Shown here: positions 1 through 7,559 of the stretch, piece after piece | Position numbering within the stretch: the stretch's first letter is position 1 | Layout: each line of letters begins with the position of its first letter | DNA from: an uncultured Dysosmobacter sp. | GTDB taxonomy: Bacteria > Bacillota > Clostridia > Oscillospirales > Oscillospiraceae | Direction of reading: 5' to 3' | Length of the DNA: 27,463 nt | NCBI GenBank assembly: GCA_934597465.1 | Contig: CAKTSC010000001.1 | Location: forward strand, 1-27,463 | Translations under genes and position numbers: made by a program | Notes under the pieces: model-generated | The model's database searches: none | Seen by the model: only the letters and a program-made list of their open reading frames with translations | Told to the model about the DNA's origin: nothing

Positions 1-41
1 GAGACAAAAACTTCTTTTCATCCAATCTTCCAAAAAATATG

Positions 42-73
42 GGAAAAGACCGGCCGTGAGGCCGGTCTTTTCC
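42..73 (-). terminator. Strong hairpin terminator, possibly bidirectional
   Basis: A perfect 14-bp stem (42-55 with 60-73) with a GTGA loop. Read on the minus strand it is followed by a T-rich run (TTTTCCCATATTTTTT through the stem base and beyond), so it fits as the terminator of the minus-strand SLH gene that stops at 122. A second GC-rich hairpin (100-120) sits directly after that stop codon. On the plus strand the stem ends in TTTT, so it could also end a gene lying left of the window. Confidence 0.8.
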
Positions 74-121
74 TGTCCGGGGGAGGAGGATGGGGAAGGC
101 CCCGCTCCGGAGGGGCGGGGG

Positions 122-1606
122 TTAATCATCAAGATCGGATTGCCCTTCTTGTCCTTCCCACGGGAATTGGTCATCCAGGAAAACATCGATACATGCGTGC
201 ATCTGGCATTCAGCATCCTGATCGTTATCCCGAACCTGGATGACAAGACAATTTAAATCAGATGTCAGAATGCGGTTCGGCAGATAGTAGAGAATACTGG
301 TATCGCCCGCCTCCGGGTGAAAGCAGAACGACGGAAGGTGTTTCAACCTGTTCCCGGAGTTCCACTCTGCCAACCAGAACTGAACCGTGCGGCGATGACC
401 GTTGGTAAAATTCAGGCGATAGAGCCGTCCGCCGGTGACTTCGGCATACTCCACGGACTGGAACTGGAAGTCTTCCACTTCGTAGCTATCGTCCCAGATA
501 TATTCTGTCTCCCGGAAGTCCGGTTCCTCCCCGTCGTTCAAGAGAAAGTACCCCACCTGAAAGAGGTAATCCGGAGCGCTGTGACGATCCTCCGAGGGGC
601 CGATCTGGAGATAGCCATAGGTATCAAAAAGAGATTTTTCTACTTTACAGGTAAAAACACCGCTTTCAGGGTCGGCCGCATAGCGGAAGAGCTCTGTGGG
701 CTCATAGAGATAGCTGCTGTCCAGGTTGTCAGCCCTATTTGTCAGCAATACAAAGAATTCTTTCACCGTCTTGCTGGTAAAGGAAAGCCGGAAATAGTAA
801 TCATTCTCCCCAATGGCATACTCAAAACGGGTCGCCTCAAAGCCATCCGGGGCGTCGCCATACAGGGCAACATAGGGGTACTTATTCGGGATCTCGTGGA
901 ATTCCAGCCCCTCCGGCGCTACCACGTCGGGCAGGAGGTAGGCGGGGCGCTCCGGGGTCTCGGCTTCCGTGGGGATGACGCCGTCGGTCTGGAGCTTCTG
1001 CATCATGGTGGTCTCGCTGTCCTTCAGCGGGGTGGAGAGGGCGGCCACGGAGAGTTGGGCCACGTCGCCCCGGGTGAAGTTCGCCAGGCTCTGCCCGGCG
1101 GTGAGGCCGATCTCATCGGAGAAGGCGGTGGCCTGGGAGACCTCGAAATCCTTGCCGGACTCGTAGCCCAGGGCCCGGAGGAGGAAGCTCACATACTGAT
1201 TGCCGGGGATGCGCTGCGTCCCCCGGAAGCTCTCAGCGCTCCAGCCCTTGGTGAGGCCGTTGGCGTAGGCGTAGCCCACGTAGGGCTTCATGCCCTCGGA
1301 GACGTCGGTAAAGGGGATGTCCCAGGCGCCGGCTTTGGCCTCGGCCTCCTTGCCCAGGAGGCGCACCAGCATGATGAGGGCCTGGTTGCGGGTGGGGGTC
1401 TTGTCCAGGTCGTAGATGGGGGTGCCGTCGGCATTGGTGCCGGTGCCCTGGAAGAGGCCCAGGTCGTGGAGGGCCTCGGCAGAGGAGAGGTAGGGGTCTT
1501 CCGCCTCCACCGCCAGGGCGGCGGGGGCCAGGGCGCTGAGCAGCAGCAGGGCCAGCAGCAGCGAGAGGAGCCGCCGGGCCGGGTGGTTGGTGCGGGTTCT
1601 TGCCAT
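122..1606 (-). CDS. SLH-domain exported surface protein
   Basis: 494 aa. Residues 1-32 form a classic signal peptide (basic MARTRTNHPARR, a Leu/Ala-rich core, AxA-type cleavage after ALA). Three SLH-like segments follow at about residues 38-86, 98-150 and 162-198 (motifs such as FTDVSEGMKPYVGYAYANG and ALIMLVRLLG). SLH domains usually tether proteins to pyruvylated wall polysaccharide, so the protein is inferred to be cell-wall bound. The remaining 290 residues (about 205-494) are rich in Tyr, Phe and acidic residues, resemble beta-sheet sequence and match no family I recognise. The start has an AAGGAGG Shine-Dalgarno 6-7 nt upstream and a good promoter at 1650-1678. It is a single-gene unit with terminators just after the stop. 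The conserved N-terminus is very GC-rich, while the C-terminal third (coordinates 122-900) is noticeably more A+T-rich, which may mean the C-terminal module has a different history. Confidence 0.85.
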   Translation of the reverse strand: MARTRTNHPARRLLSLLLALLLLSALAPAALAVEAEDPYLSSAEALHDLGLFQGTGTNADGTPIYDLDKTPTRNQALIMLVRLLGKEAEAKAGAWDIPFTDVSEGMKPYVGYAYANGLTKGWSAESFRGTQRIPGNQYVSFLLRALGYESGKDFEVSQATAFSDEIGLTAGQSLANFTRGDVAQLSVAALSTPLKDSETTMMQKLQTDGVIPTEAETPERPAYLLPDVVAPEGLEFHEIPNKYPYVALYGDAPDGFEATRFEYAIGENDYYFRLSFTSKTVKEFFVLLTNRADNLDSSYLYEPTELFRYAADPESGVFTCKVEKSLFDTYGYLQIGPSEDRHSAPDYLFQVGYFLLNDGEEPDFRETEYIWDDSYEVEDFQFQSVEYAEVTGGRLYRLNFTNGHRRTVQFWLAEWNSGNRLKHLPSFCFHPEAGDTSILYYLPNRILTSDLNCLVIQVRDNDQDAECQMHACIDVFLDDQFPWEGQEGQSDLDD

Positions 1607-1649
1607 GGGGATTCCTCCTTACGTTCTTGTTTTCACGGGGGATCCATCT

Positions 1650-1678
1650 ATTGTAGACCCTGGGGAGGGGAAATCCAA
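1650..1678 (-). promoter_or_regulatory. Sigma-A type promoter of the SLH gene
   Basis: Minus strand: -35 TTGGAT (1673-1678), 17-bp spacer, -10 TACAAT (1650-1655), about 44 nt upstream of the ATG. Spacing and -10 are near consensus. Confidence 0.75.
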
Positions 1679-1852
1679 TGAGCTGGCTGCATAGTACCGG
1701 GGGAAAATTTTTCAGGGGCGGCTTCCGGGCGGGTTCAGGCTCGTTTCAGGCGGGGGTGGTAGAAAAGGGGGGGAAGGGACGGCGGGGACGGCCGGCGGGA
1801 GGGCCTGCGGGGAGGCTCCGGCGGGTTTTTGCGGGGAAATGGGGGAAAGGAG

Positions 1853-1881
1853 TTGACCTTTCCCGCGCTTTCCGGTACGAT
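1853..1881 (+). promoter_or_regulatory. Sigma-A type promoter of the DUF4340-RR-HK operon
   Basis: TTGACC (1853-1858), 17-bp spacer, TACGAT (1876-1881). It lies about 80 nt before the ATG at 1963 and is the only clear promoter before the three co-directional genes that end at 4935. Confidence 0.8.
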
Positions 1882-1962
1882 AAAAGATTGAAAAGTCCGG
1901 CGCGGCGAGGAAGGCCCCGCCCGCGCCGTCTCCGCGCTGCGGAGGGAAAGGAAGTCCTGCCC

Positions 1963-2973
1963 ATGAAGGATCAGAGAAATCAGAGCGCCCGGCGCAAACG
2001 GCTGCTGCGCAGCCTGCTGCGGCTGGCGGGCCTGGCCGCGCTGGCGGCGGTGGTGGTATTCCTGGCGGTACGGGTGGTGGCCGCCCTGCGGAGCAGCGGC
2101 GGCGGGGATGCCTCCGGCAGCGCTGGGAGCCAGGCCGTCACCTCCTCCGGCGAGCCCGTGGACTACGAGGCCCTGACCTACACCAACGGCACCGCCACCC
2201 TGCGCTTCCTCTATGAGGACGGGGCCTGGGTCTGGCAGGATGTGCCGGACTTCCCCCTGACCCAGGAGGATGTCACCGCCGTCACGGACGCTCTCGCGGA
2301 GCTCCCCGTCCGCCAGACCCTGACGGAGTTCACGGAGCTCTCGGACTATGACCTGGACGAGCCCAACTACCAGGTGAGCCTCCGCTGGACGGACGGCCGG
2401 GAGGAGAGCTGGGCCATCGGCAAGGCAACGGACAACGGCGACGGCCGCTACGTGCTGCGGGACGGCGACGAGAGCACCCTCTACATCGTGACGGATACCC
2501 TCACCGCCCTGCTGGATCGCCCCATCTACGCCATGATGACCCTGCCGGAGACCCGGGAGTTCACCGAGGATCAGCTTACCGCCGTGACCTTTACCGTCGG
2601 GGAGACGGAGCTGCGTCTGGTGGCCTCCGCCGCCGAAGACGGCAGCGTCACCTGGCGCTACGGCAACCGGGACGTGACGGAGGCCGCCGCCCCCGCTCTG
2701 GCAGTCCTGCGGGGCTGGGGGGTGGAGTCCTGCGTGGACTATGAGCCCTCCCACGACGCGGCGGTGCTCTGCGGCTTTGGCAGCCCCGCCGCCCGGGTGG
2801 AGCTTACGTACCTGGACGCCGCCGGAGGGGAGCAGACCCTGCGCTATACCATCGGCAATTCCGTGCCCGGCGGGGACGGCCGGTGCCTTCGCATCGGCAG
2901 CGACCGCACGATCTTCGCCGTGACCACGGAGAGCGCCGACGCCGTGCTGGCCCTGGCGGAGCTGGCGGCCTGA
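1963..2973 (+). CDS. DUF4340 domain membrane-anchored protein
   Basis: 336 aa. The frame is open further upstream, but the ATG at 1963 is chosen because a purine-rich SD (GGAGGGAAAGG) lies just before it and the promoter at 1853-1881 would be inside a longer CDS. The N-terminus is basic (RKRLLRSLLR), followed by one TM helix (about residues 20-42), then a Gly/Ser linker and an extracellular domain. The domain carries DUF4340-type repeats, for example WAIGKATDNGDGRYVLRDGD (about residue 148) and a related IGNSVPGGDGRC segment near residue 305. The topology is a signal anchor with the domain outside. It sits 34 bp before a two-component system and shares its promoter, so it may modulate that sensor or be controlled by it (inference). 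Molecular function of DUF4340 proteins is not established; in other bacteria they occur with ABC-type gliding or efflux systems, which are absent here. Confidence 0.8.
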   Translation: MKDQRNQSARRKRLLRSLLRLAGLAALAAVVVFLAVRVVAALRSSGGGDASGSAGSQAVTSSGEPVDYEALTYTNGTATLRFLYEDGAWVWQDVPDFPLTQEDVTAVTDALAELPVRQTLTEFTELSDYDLDEPNYQVSLRWTDGREESWAIGKATDNGDGRYVLRDGDESTLYIVTDTLTALLDRPIYAMMTLPETREFTEDQLTAVTFTVGETELRLVASAAEDGSVTWRYGNRDVTEAAAPALAVLRGWGVESCVDYEPSHDAAVLCGFGSPAARVELTYLDAAGGEQTLRYTIGNSVPGGDGRCLRIGSDRTIFAVTTESADAVLALAELAA

Positions 2974-3007
2974 GCCCGGAACGCCTATCAGACAAGGAGG
3001 GATCCCC

Positions 3008-3682
3008 ATGCGGGTACTGATCGTGGAGGATGAGCGGCGTCTTGCCCAGACGCTGCGGGATCTCATGGAGATGAACGGCTGCACCGCCGACGTCTGCTAC
3101 GACGGGGAGAGCGGCCTGGACAACGCCCTGAGCGGCATCTACGATGTGATGATCCTGGACGTGATGCTGCCCAGGAAGGACGGCTTCACCGTGCTGCGGG
3201 AGCTGCGCCGCGCCGGCGGCACCGTGCCGGTGCTGATGCTCACCGCCCGCTCCGAGCTCACCGACAAGGTGACGGGGCTGGACGCCGGGGCGGACTACTA
3301 CCTGACCAAGCCCTTTGAGCCCCGGGAGCTGACGGCCTGCGTCCGGGCCCTCTCCCGCCGGACGCCGGAGCTCCGGGAGGACGAGAACCTTCTCTTCGGC
3401 GACCTCCGGCTGGAGCTCCCGGCCCTGACCCTCTGGCGGGGGGAGGAGAGCGTGCGCCTCTCCCGGAAGGAGTGCGACCTGCTGGAGCTTTTGATCCGCA
3501 ACCGGAAGATCGTCCTCTCCAAGGAGAGCATCCTGGTGAAGATCTGGGGCTATGAGTCCGACGCGGAGGACAACAACGTGGAGGTCTACATCTCCTTCCT
3601 CCGCCGCAAGCTCAGCCACCTGCACTCCACGGTGAAGATCCGCACCATCCGCATGGCAGGCTACTGCCTGGAGGAAGCATGA
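3008..3682 (+). CDS. OmpR/PhoB-family response regulator
   Basis: 224 aa, normal length for the family. The receiver domain spans residues 1-115: acidic pocket E7/D8, phospho-acceptor D51 in ILDVMLP, T79 and K101 (LTKPF). A winged-helix DNA-binding domain follows at about 128-223 (RLSRKECDLLELLIRN, then EVYISFLRRKL and IRTIRMAGYCLE). It should bind direct repeats as a phosphorylated dimer and regulate transcription. The SD ACAAGGAGGG lies just before the ATG. Its stop overlaps the kinase start by 4 bp (ATGA), so the pair is translationally coupled and almost certainly cognate. The target and stimulus cannot be read from the sequence; the DUF4340 gene upstream is the only linked candidate. Confidence 0.95.
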   Translation: MRVLIVEDERRLAQTLRDLMEMNGCTADVCYDGESGLDNALSGIYDVMILDVMLPRKDGFTVLRELRRAGGTVPVLMLTARSELTDKVTGLDAGADYYLTKPFEPRELTACVRALSRRTPELREDENLLFGDLRLELPALTLWRGEESVRLSRKECDLLELLIRNRKIVLSKESILVKIWGYESDAEDNNVEVYISFLRRKLSHLHSTVKIRTIRMAGYCLEEA

Positions 3683-4935
3683 GGGCCCCGGAGACCCCCC
3701 GGCGGAAGGCCAGCCCCATGATCCGCAAGCTCCGCTGGCAGTTCGTGGCGGCCTGCATGGGGCTCATCACGGTGGTGCTGGCCATCGTGTTCGGCTGCGT
3801 GTGGGGTTCGGCCCAGCGGGCGCTGGAGCAGAGCAGCCACATGGCCTTAGAGCAGGCCCTCTCCCGCCGGGGCGGGGCGTCGCTGCCGGGCCTGCGGCCG
3901 GAGGAGGACGGGCAGGTGCTGCTGCCCTACTTCACCGTGCAGATCTGGGGGAACACGGTCTATGTCACCGGCGGAACCTACTCCGGCCTGGAGGATACCG
4001 CCGAGCTCACCGCCATCCTGACGGACTGCCTTGCCCAGGAGGCCGACGAGGGGGCCCTGCCGGGCTACTCCCTGCGCTACCTGCGGCAGGATAACGGCCT
4101 TTATACCCAGGCCGCCTTCGTGGACATCTCCCTGGAGACGGAGGCCTTGCAGCAGATGCTGCGCTCGTACCTGCGGATCGGGCTATTGAGCCTTCTGCTG
4201 CTGGCGGGGGCCAGCTTCCTTCTGAGCCTGCGGGTGACGCGGCCGGTGGAGCGGGCCTGGGAGAGCCAGCGCCAGTTCTTCTCGGACGCCTCCCATGAGC
4301 TGAAGACCCCCCTCACCGTCATCCTCTCCAACGCGGAGATGCTGGAGGGGGCGGCCCTGCCGGAGCGGGAGAGCCGCTGGCGGGACAACATCCTCTCCGA
4401 GTCCCGGCAGATGAGAAAGCTGGTGGAGGAGATGCTGACCCTCTCCCGCAGCGAGGACGCCCGCCGCCAGGCGGCCCCGGAGCCGATGGATCTCTCCGCC
4501 GCGGCGGAGGACTGCGCCCTGGCCTTCGAGCCCGTGGCCTTTGAGGCCGGAAAGCCCCTCTCCTGGGATATCGCCCCCGGCGTCACCGTCTGCGGCGACG
4601 CGGACAAGCTCCGGCGGCTCCTCTCCGTCCTGCTGGACAACGCCGTGAAGTACGGCGCGGCGGGGGAGGGCATCGTCCTCTCCCTGGGGACGGAGCGGGG
4701 CCAGGCCGTCCTCAGCGTGGCCAACGGCAGCGGCGGAAAGGCTATCCCGCCGGAGGAGCTGCCCCGGCTCTTTGAGCGCTTCTACCGGGCGGATCCCTCC
4801 CGGGGGGAGCAGAGCGGCTTCGGCCTGGGGCTCCCCATCGCCCAGACCATCGCCCGGGAGCACCACGGCGCCCTCCGGGCGGAGAGCGACGGGAAAACCA
4901 CCCGCTTCACCTTCGCCCTCCCCCTGAAGAAATGA
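3679..4935 (+). CDS. Sensor histidine kinase
   Basis: 418 aa. The ATG at 3679 overlaps the regulator stop and has GGAGG about 5 nt upstream; a second Met at residue 14 has a weaker SD. TM1 is about residues 22-43, an extracellular sensor of about 120 residues follows, and TM2 is about 167-184 with almost no HAMP. HisKA: phospho-accepting H206 in SDASHELKTPLT. HATPase: N box with N321 (LLDNAVKYG), F box LFERFYRAD (363-372), G2 box GFGLGLPI (380-387). The G1 region reads VANGSGGKAIPPEELP, so the usual DxGxG aspartate is Asn (N349) and the glycine spacing is altered. This variant occurs in some clostridial kinases, but it is worth noting because that Asp normally contacts adenine. It autophosphorylates and signals to the regulator at 3008-3682. 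A terminator hairpin follows 6 bp after the stop. Confidence 0.95.
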   Translation: MRAPETPRRKASPMIRKLRWQFVAACMGLITVVLAIVFGCVWGSAQRALEQSSHMALEQALSRRGGASLPGLRPEEDGQVLLPYFTVQIWGNTVYVTGGTYSGLEDTAELTAILTDCLAQEADEGALPGYSLRYLRQDNGLYTQAAFVDISLETEALQQMLRSYLRIGLLSLLLLAGASFLLSLRVTRPVERAWESQRQFFSDASHELKTPLTVILSNAEMLEGAALPERESRWRDNILSESRQMRKLVEEMLTLSRSEDARRQAAPEPMDLSAAAEDCALAFEPVAFEAGKPLSWDIAPGVTVCGDADKLRRLLSVLLDNAVKYGAAGEGIVLSLGTERGQAVLSVANGSGGKAIPPEELPRLFERFYRADPSRGEQSGFGLGLPIAQTIAREHHGALRAESDGKTTRFTFALPLKK

Positions 4936-4940
4936 CGAAA

Positions 4941-4964
4941 CGCCCGGGCCTTCCGGCCCGGGCG
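4941..4964 (+). terminator. Hairpin terminator of the two-component operon
   Basis: Perfect 10-bp GC stem (4941-4950 / 4955-4964) with a TTCC loop, starting 6 nt after the kinase stop. No T tract follows, so its efficiency is uncertain. Confidence 0.6.
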
Positions 4965-5005
4965 CTGCCATCGGCCCGCGCCGATCCTTCCCGTGCGCTC
5001 CCCCG

Positions 5006-5021
5006 TTCTCCATTCTCAATT
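5006..5021 (-). repeat. Copy of a short intergenic A-rich repeat
   Basis: 16 nt identical (inverted) to the core ATTGAGAATGGAGAA of the repeats at 8678-8704 and 23094-23120. It lies between the two hairpins that separate convergent genes. Confidence 0.6.
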
Positions 5022-5053
5022 TCCCCTTCCCGATCTGCCCGTTCCGCGCGCAA

Positions 5054-5089
5054 AGCCCCCGCAGACCGCAAAAGCGGTCTGCGGGGGCT
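5054..5089 (-). terminator. Long hairpin terminator of the flavodoxin-like gene
   Basis: Perfect 16-bp stem (5054-5069 / 5074-5089) with a four-base loop. On the minus strand it follows the stop at 5109 by about 20 nt and ends in CTTTG. Confidence 0.75.
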
Positions 5090-5108
5090 CTCTGCCGGAA
5101 AGCGGATC

Positions 5109-5729
5109 TCAGCGGATGAAGTTGGTGCCGACCCGGGGCTCATATTCCGGAGGCCGGACGCCGGCGTTCCCGGCGGCCTCCCGGCAGCGGAGCATCCAGG
5201 CAAGGTTCGCGGCCAGGGTGCGCATGGTCTGCAGGCCCTCCAGATCCCGGCGCACCTCCTCCGGGGTGTTGCCGTGCACCTGGTTCCAGTACTGGGAGGA
5301 GGCCACCGGCATGTTGGAGATGGTGAAGTATTTGTTCAGCCGGTCGAAGGCCGCGCTGGCCCCGCCCCGGCGGCAGGACACCACCGCCGCGCCGGGCTTG
5401 CCCGCCCAGGTGCCGCCGGTGACGTAGAAGAGGCGATCCAGGAAGCAGCAGACCTGGCCGGAGGCCCCGGCGTAGTACACCGGGGAGCCCACCACCAGGG
5501 CGTCGAACTCGTCCGTCCGGGCGGCCAGGTCGTTGACGCCGTCGTGGAAGATACATTTCCCGGTTCCGGCGCAATGGTTGCAGGCGATGCAGCCGGGGAC
5601 GGGCTGGCGGCCCACCCAGTAGCGCTCGGTCTCGATGCCCTCCCTGTGGAGCTGGGCCTCCACCTCGCTGAGGGCGGTATCCGTGCAGCCGTGCTGGTTG
5701 GGGCTGCCGTTGATGACAAGGACTTTCAT
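5109..5729 (-). CDS. Flavodoxin-fold NAD(P)H-dependent reductase with a cysteine cluster (iron-sulfur flavoprotein type)
   Basis: 206 aa. The N-terminus MKVLVINGSPNQHGCTDTAL is the FMN phosphate-binding loop of the flavodoxin-like / NADPH-dependent FMN reductase superfamily, and GSPVYYAGASGQ (about 81-92) is the second flavin-contact loop. Between them C47, C50, C53 and C59 form a compact CX2CX2CX5C motif like the 4Fe-4S motif of archaeal and clostridial iron-sulfur flavoproteins. It probably shuttles electrons in the cytosol, perhaps to a quinone, disulfide or oxygen. The substrate is unknown. SD AAAGGAGG is 6-7 nt before the ATG. It is separated from deoD by an 80-bp gap with a hairpin, so it is likely a separate transcript although co-directional. 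Confidence 0.85.
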   Translation of the reverse strand: MKVLVINGSPNQHGCTDTALSEVEAQLHREGIETERYWVGRQPVPGCIACNHCAGTGKCIFHDGVNDLAARTDEFDALVVGSPVYYAGASGQVCCFLDRLFYVTGGTWAGKPGAAVVSCRRGGASAAFDRLNKYFTISNMPVASSQYWNQVHGNTPEEVRRDLEGLQTMRTLAANLAWMLRCREAAGNAGVRPPEYEPRVGTNFIR

Positions 5730-5762
5730 AGATGATCCTCCTTTCGTGCATTGGGCAAGAAC

Positions 5763-5790
5763 GGGTGCCGGGGCTTCCGCCCCAGCACCC
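5763..5790 (-). terminator. Hairpin downstream of deoD
   Basis: 12-bp stem with one C/A mismatch (5763-5774 / 5779-5790), TTCC loop, 20 nt after the deoD stop on the minus strand and followed by GTTCTTG. It probably ends the deoC-deoD transcript. A partial copy (11 nt, 5790-5800) of the short ATTGAGAATGG repeat lies between the stop and the stem. Confidence 0.6.
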
Positions 5791-5809
5791 CATTCTCAAT
5801 GGTCGATTC

Positions 5810-6532
5810 TCAGTTTTCCTTCCCGGCCATGGCCACGGCCACGCCCAGGGCGATCTCCATCATCTGGGTGAAGGTGGTCTGACGGTCGGCGGCGGGCAGC
5901 TCCTCGCCGGTGACGATGCTGTCGGAAATGGTGAGAAGGCTCAGGGCCCGCTTGCCCAGGTACGCGGCGTTGGCGTAGAGGGCGGCGGTCTCCATCTCGG
6001 CGCAGAGGACGCCCATCCGGGCCCAGTCCATGGACTTGCCGGAGGCGTCATAGAAGACGTCGGAGGAGAGGACGTTGCCCACGGGCATCCGGACGCCCTT
6101 CTCCCGGGCGATGGCAACGGCGGTCTCCAGCAGCTCGAAGTCCGCGATGGGGGCGAAGACGCCGGGCATGCCGAACTGGGAGATGTAGTTGGAGTTGGTG
6201 CAGGCGCCCTGGGCGGCCACCACGTCCCGGAGCTTGAGCTTCGCGGTCATGGCGCCGGCGGAGCCGATGCGGATGATGTTCTCCACGTCGTAGAAGGCGA
6301 AGAGCTCATGGGAGTAGATGCCCATGGAGGGCATGCCCATGCCGGAGGCCATGACGCTGACGGGGACGCCCTGGTAGGTGCCGGTGTAGCCGTGGATGCC
6401 CCGGACGTTGTTGACCAGCTTCGCGTCCGTCAGGAAGTTCTCGGCGATGAACTGGGCTCGGAGGGGATCGCCGGGCATGAGGACGGTCTTGGCGATCTCG
6501 CCCTTGGCGGCGCTGTTATGGGGAGTGGACAT
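5810..6532 (-). CDS. deoD: Purine-nucleoside phosphorylase, DeoD type
   Basis: 240 aa, family length. It cleaves purine (deoxy)nucleosides with phosphate to base plus (deoxy)ribose-1-phosphate in the cytosol. Signatures of the hexameric DeoD class: the MPGDPLRA phosphate loop (19-26), RIGSAG (88-93), the EMET ribose-binding motif (179-182) and the catalytic aspartate D204 in TISDSIVTGE. SD AAAGGAGG is 6 nt before the ATG. It follows deoC by 93 bp on the same strand, with a small GC hairpin (6593-6610) between them. Together they turn purine deoxynucleosides into base, acetaldehyde and glyceraldehyde-3-phosphate, given a phosphopentomutase not seen in the window. Confidence 0.97.
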   Translation of the reverse strand: MSTPHNSAAKGEIAKTVLMPGDPLRAQFIAENFLTDAKLVNNVRGIHGYTGTYQGVPVSVMASGMGMPSMGIYSHELFAFYDVENIIRIGSAGAMTAKLKLRDVVAAQGACTNSNYISQFGMPGVFAPIADFELLETAVAIAREKGVRMPVGNVLSSDVFYDASGKSMDWARMGVLCAEMETAALYANAAYLGKRALSLLTISDSIVTGEELPAADRQTTFTQMMEIALGVAVAMAGKEN

Positions 6533-6625
6533 AGTTTTTCCTCCTTTTATTCTTTGGCGGCTCCTGCCGGGGCCGCGGGTCTCACAATGCTCCGCGCCCG
6601 CCGGGGCGCGTTCCGGGAATGGGTG

Positions 6626-7291
6626 TCAGGCCTTGGCAGCCTCCATGGCCTTCACGGCCTTCACCACCCGGCTGGTGCCGAGACGGGAGGCCCCCAGGGC
6701 AAGGAAATCGGCGGCGTCCTCCAGGTTCGCGATGCCCCCGGCGGCCTTGATCTTCACATTGGGCCCCACGTGGGCGGCCATGAGGGCCACATCCTCCCGC
6801 GTGGCCCCGCCGCCGCCAAAGCCGGTGGAGGTCTTGATGAAGTCCGCCCCGCTCTCGGTGACGATCCCGCAGAGCCGGATCTTCTCCTCCTCCGTCAGGA
6901 GGCAGCACTCGATGATGACCTTCAGGATATGGCCGCCGCAGGCGGCCTTCACGGCTTTGATCTCCGCGAGCAGGTCATCCCAGCGGCCGTCCTTGGCCCA
7001 GCCGATGTTGATGACCATGTCGATCTCGTCCGCGCCGTTGGCCACGGCGTCCCGGGCCTCGAAGCACTTGGCGGCGGTGGTGTCGTAGCCGTTGGGGAAG
7101 CCGATGACGGTGCAGACCGGGAGCTTTCCGGCCAGATATTCCGCCGCCTGCTTTACGAAGCTTGCCGGGATGCAGACGCTGGCGCAGCCGTACTTCACGC
7201 CGTCGTCGCAGAGGGCCCGGATCTCCGCCCAGGCAGCGCCCTGGGCCAGAAGGGTATGATCGCAGCGGCTGAGGATCTCTTTCACGTCCAT
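6626..7291 (-). CDS. deoC: Deoxyribose-phosphate aldolase
   Basis: 221 aa, typical length. It is a class I aldolase splitting 2-deoxyribose-5-phosphate into glyceraldehyde-3-phosphate and acetaldehyde. The Schiff-base lysine is K153 (DFIKTSTGF), with proton-relay residues D91 (EIDMVINIG) and K182 (VKIKAAGG). The start is supported by AAGGAG 8 nt upstream. The leader between the promoter (7362-7390) and the start contains two small hairpins (7329-7351 and 7310-7324). It is the first gene of the deoC-deoD pair. Confidence 0.97.
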   Translation of the reverse strand: MDVKEILSRCDHTLLAQGAAWAEIRALCDDGVKYGCASVCIPASFVKQAAEYLAGKLPVCTVIGFPNGYDTTAAKCFEARDAVANGADEIDMVINIGWAKDGRWDDLLAEIKAVKAACGGHILKVIIECCLLTEEEKIRLCGIVTESGADFIKTSTGFGGGGATREDVALMAAHVGPNVKIKAAGGIANLEDAADFLALGASRLGTSRVVKAVKAMEAAKA

Positions 7292-7361
7292 GGGGATGTC
7301 TCCTTCCCGCCCCGGCAGCCGGGGCCTGCCTGTCCTTCAAGGGAGGACAGGGATCCCTCTC

Positions 7362-7390
7362 AGTGTAGCAGATTTTCCGGAGACTTGCAA
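7362..7390 (-). promoter_or_regulatory. Sigma-A type promoter of deoC-deoD
   Basis: Minus strand TTGCAA (7385-7390), 17-bp spacer, TACACT (7362-7367); about 70 nt of leader before deoC. No clear operator palindrome was seen near it. Confidence 0.75.
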
Positions 7391-7444
7391 GAGCTTCCGC
7401 AGGGGAGGGGGGACGTTTGGGGACAGCGGGGCCGGGTCTGCCCC

Positions 7445-7473
7445 TTGCGCCGGGGGGAGAGTTATGGTAAGAT
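7445..7473 (+). promoter_or_regulatory. Promoter of the type IV membrane protein gene
   Basis: TTGCGC (7445-7450), 17-bp spacer, TAAGAT (7468-7473), about 87 nt before the ATG at 7560; divergent from the deoC promoter. Confidence 0.6.
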
Positions 7474-7559
7474 GATACCCTCAACGGATAGGGGCACCTG
7501 CCCAAGAACATGATTCCCGGCGGCCCGGCCGCCCGGCGCAACGGAAAAGGAGAACGCCC

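Larger units (their letters stand above)
1607..1962. other. Divergent intergenic region, SLH gene / DUF4340 operon
   Basis: 356 bp between divergent genes. It holds the minus-strand SLH promoter (1650-1678) and the plus-strand promoter (1853-1881). The centre (1690-1840) is very G-rich and purine-biased. I see no gene, riboswitch or repeat in it; reading frames that cross it are extensions of the neighbouring CDS. Confidence 0.6.

Noticed and set aside
317..1681. Long plus-strand ORF of 454 codons opposite the SLH gene
   Set aside because: The minus-strand frame has a signal peptide, SLH motifs, SD and promoter; the plus frame is a high-GC shadow with no SD and low-complexity Gly/Glu/Val sequence.
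5732..7513. 593-codon plus-strand ORF across deoD and deoC
   Set aside because: Antisense to two certain enzymes; composition (Gly, His, Ala, Val runs) is typical of a reversed GC-rich coding strand.
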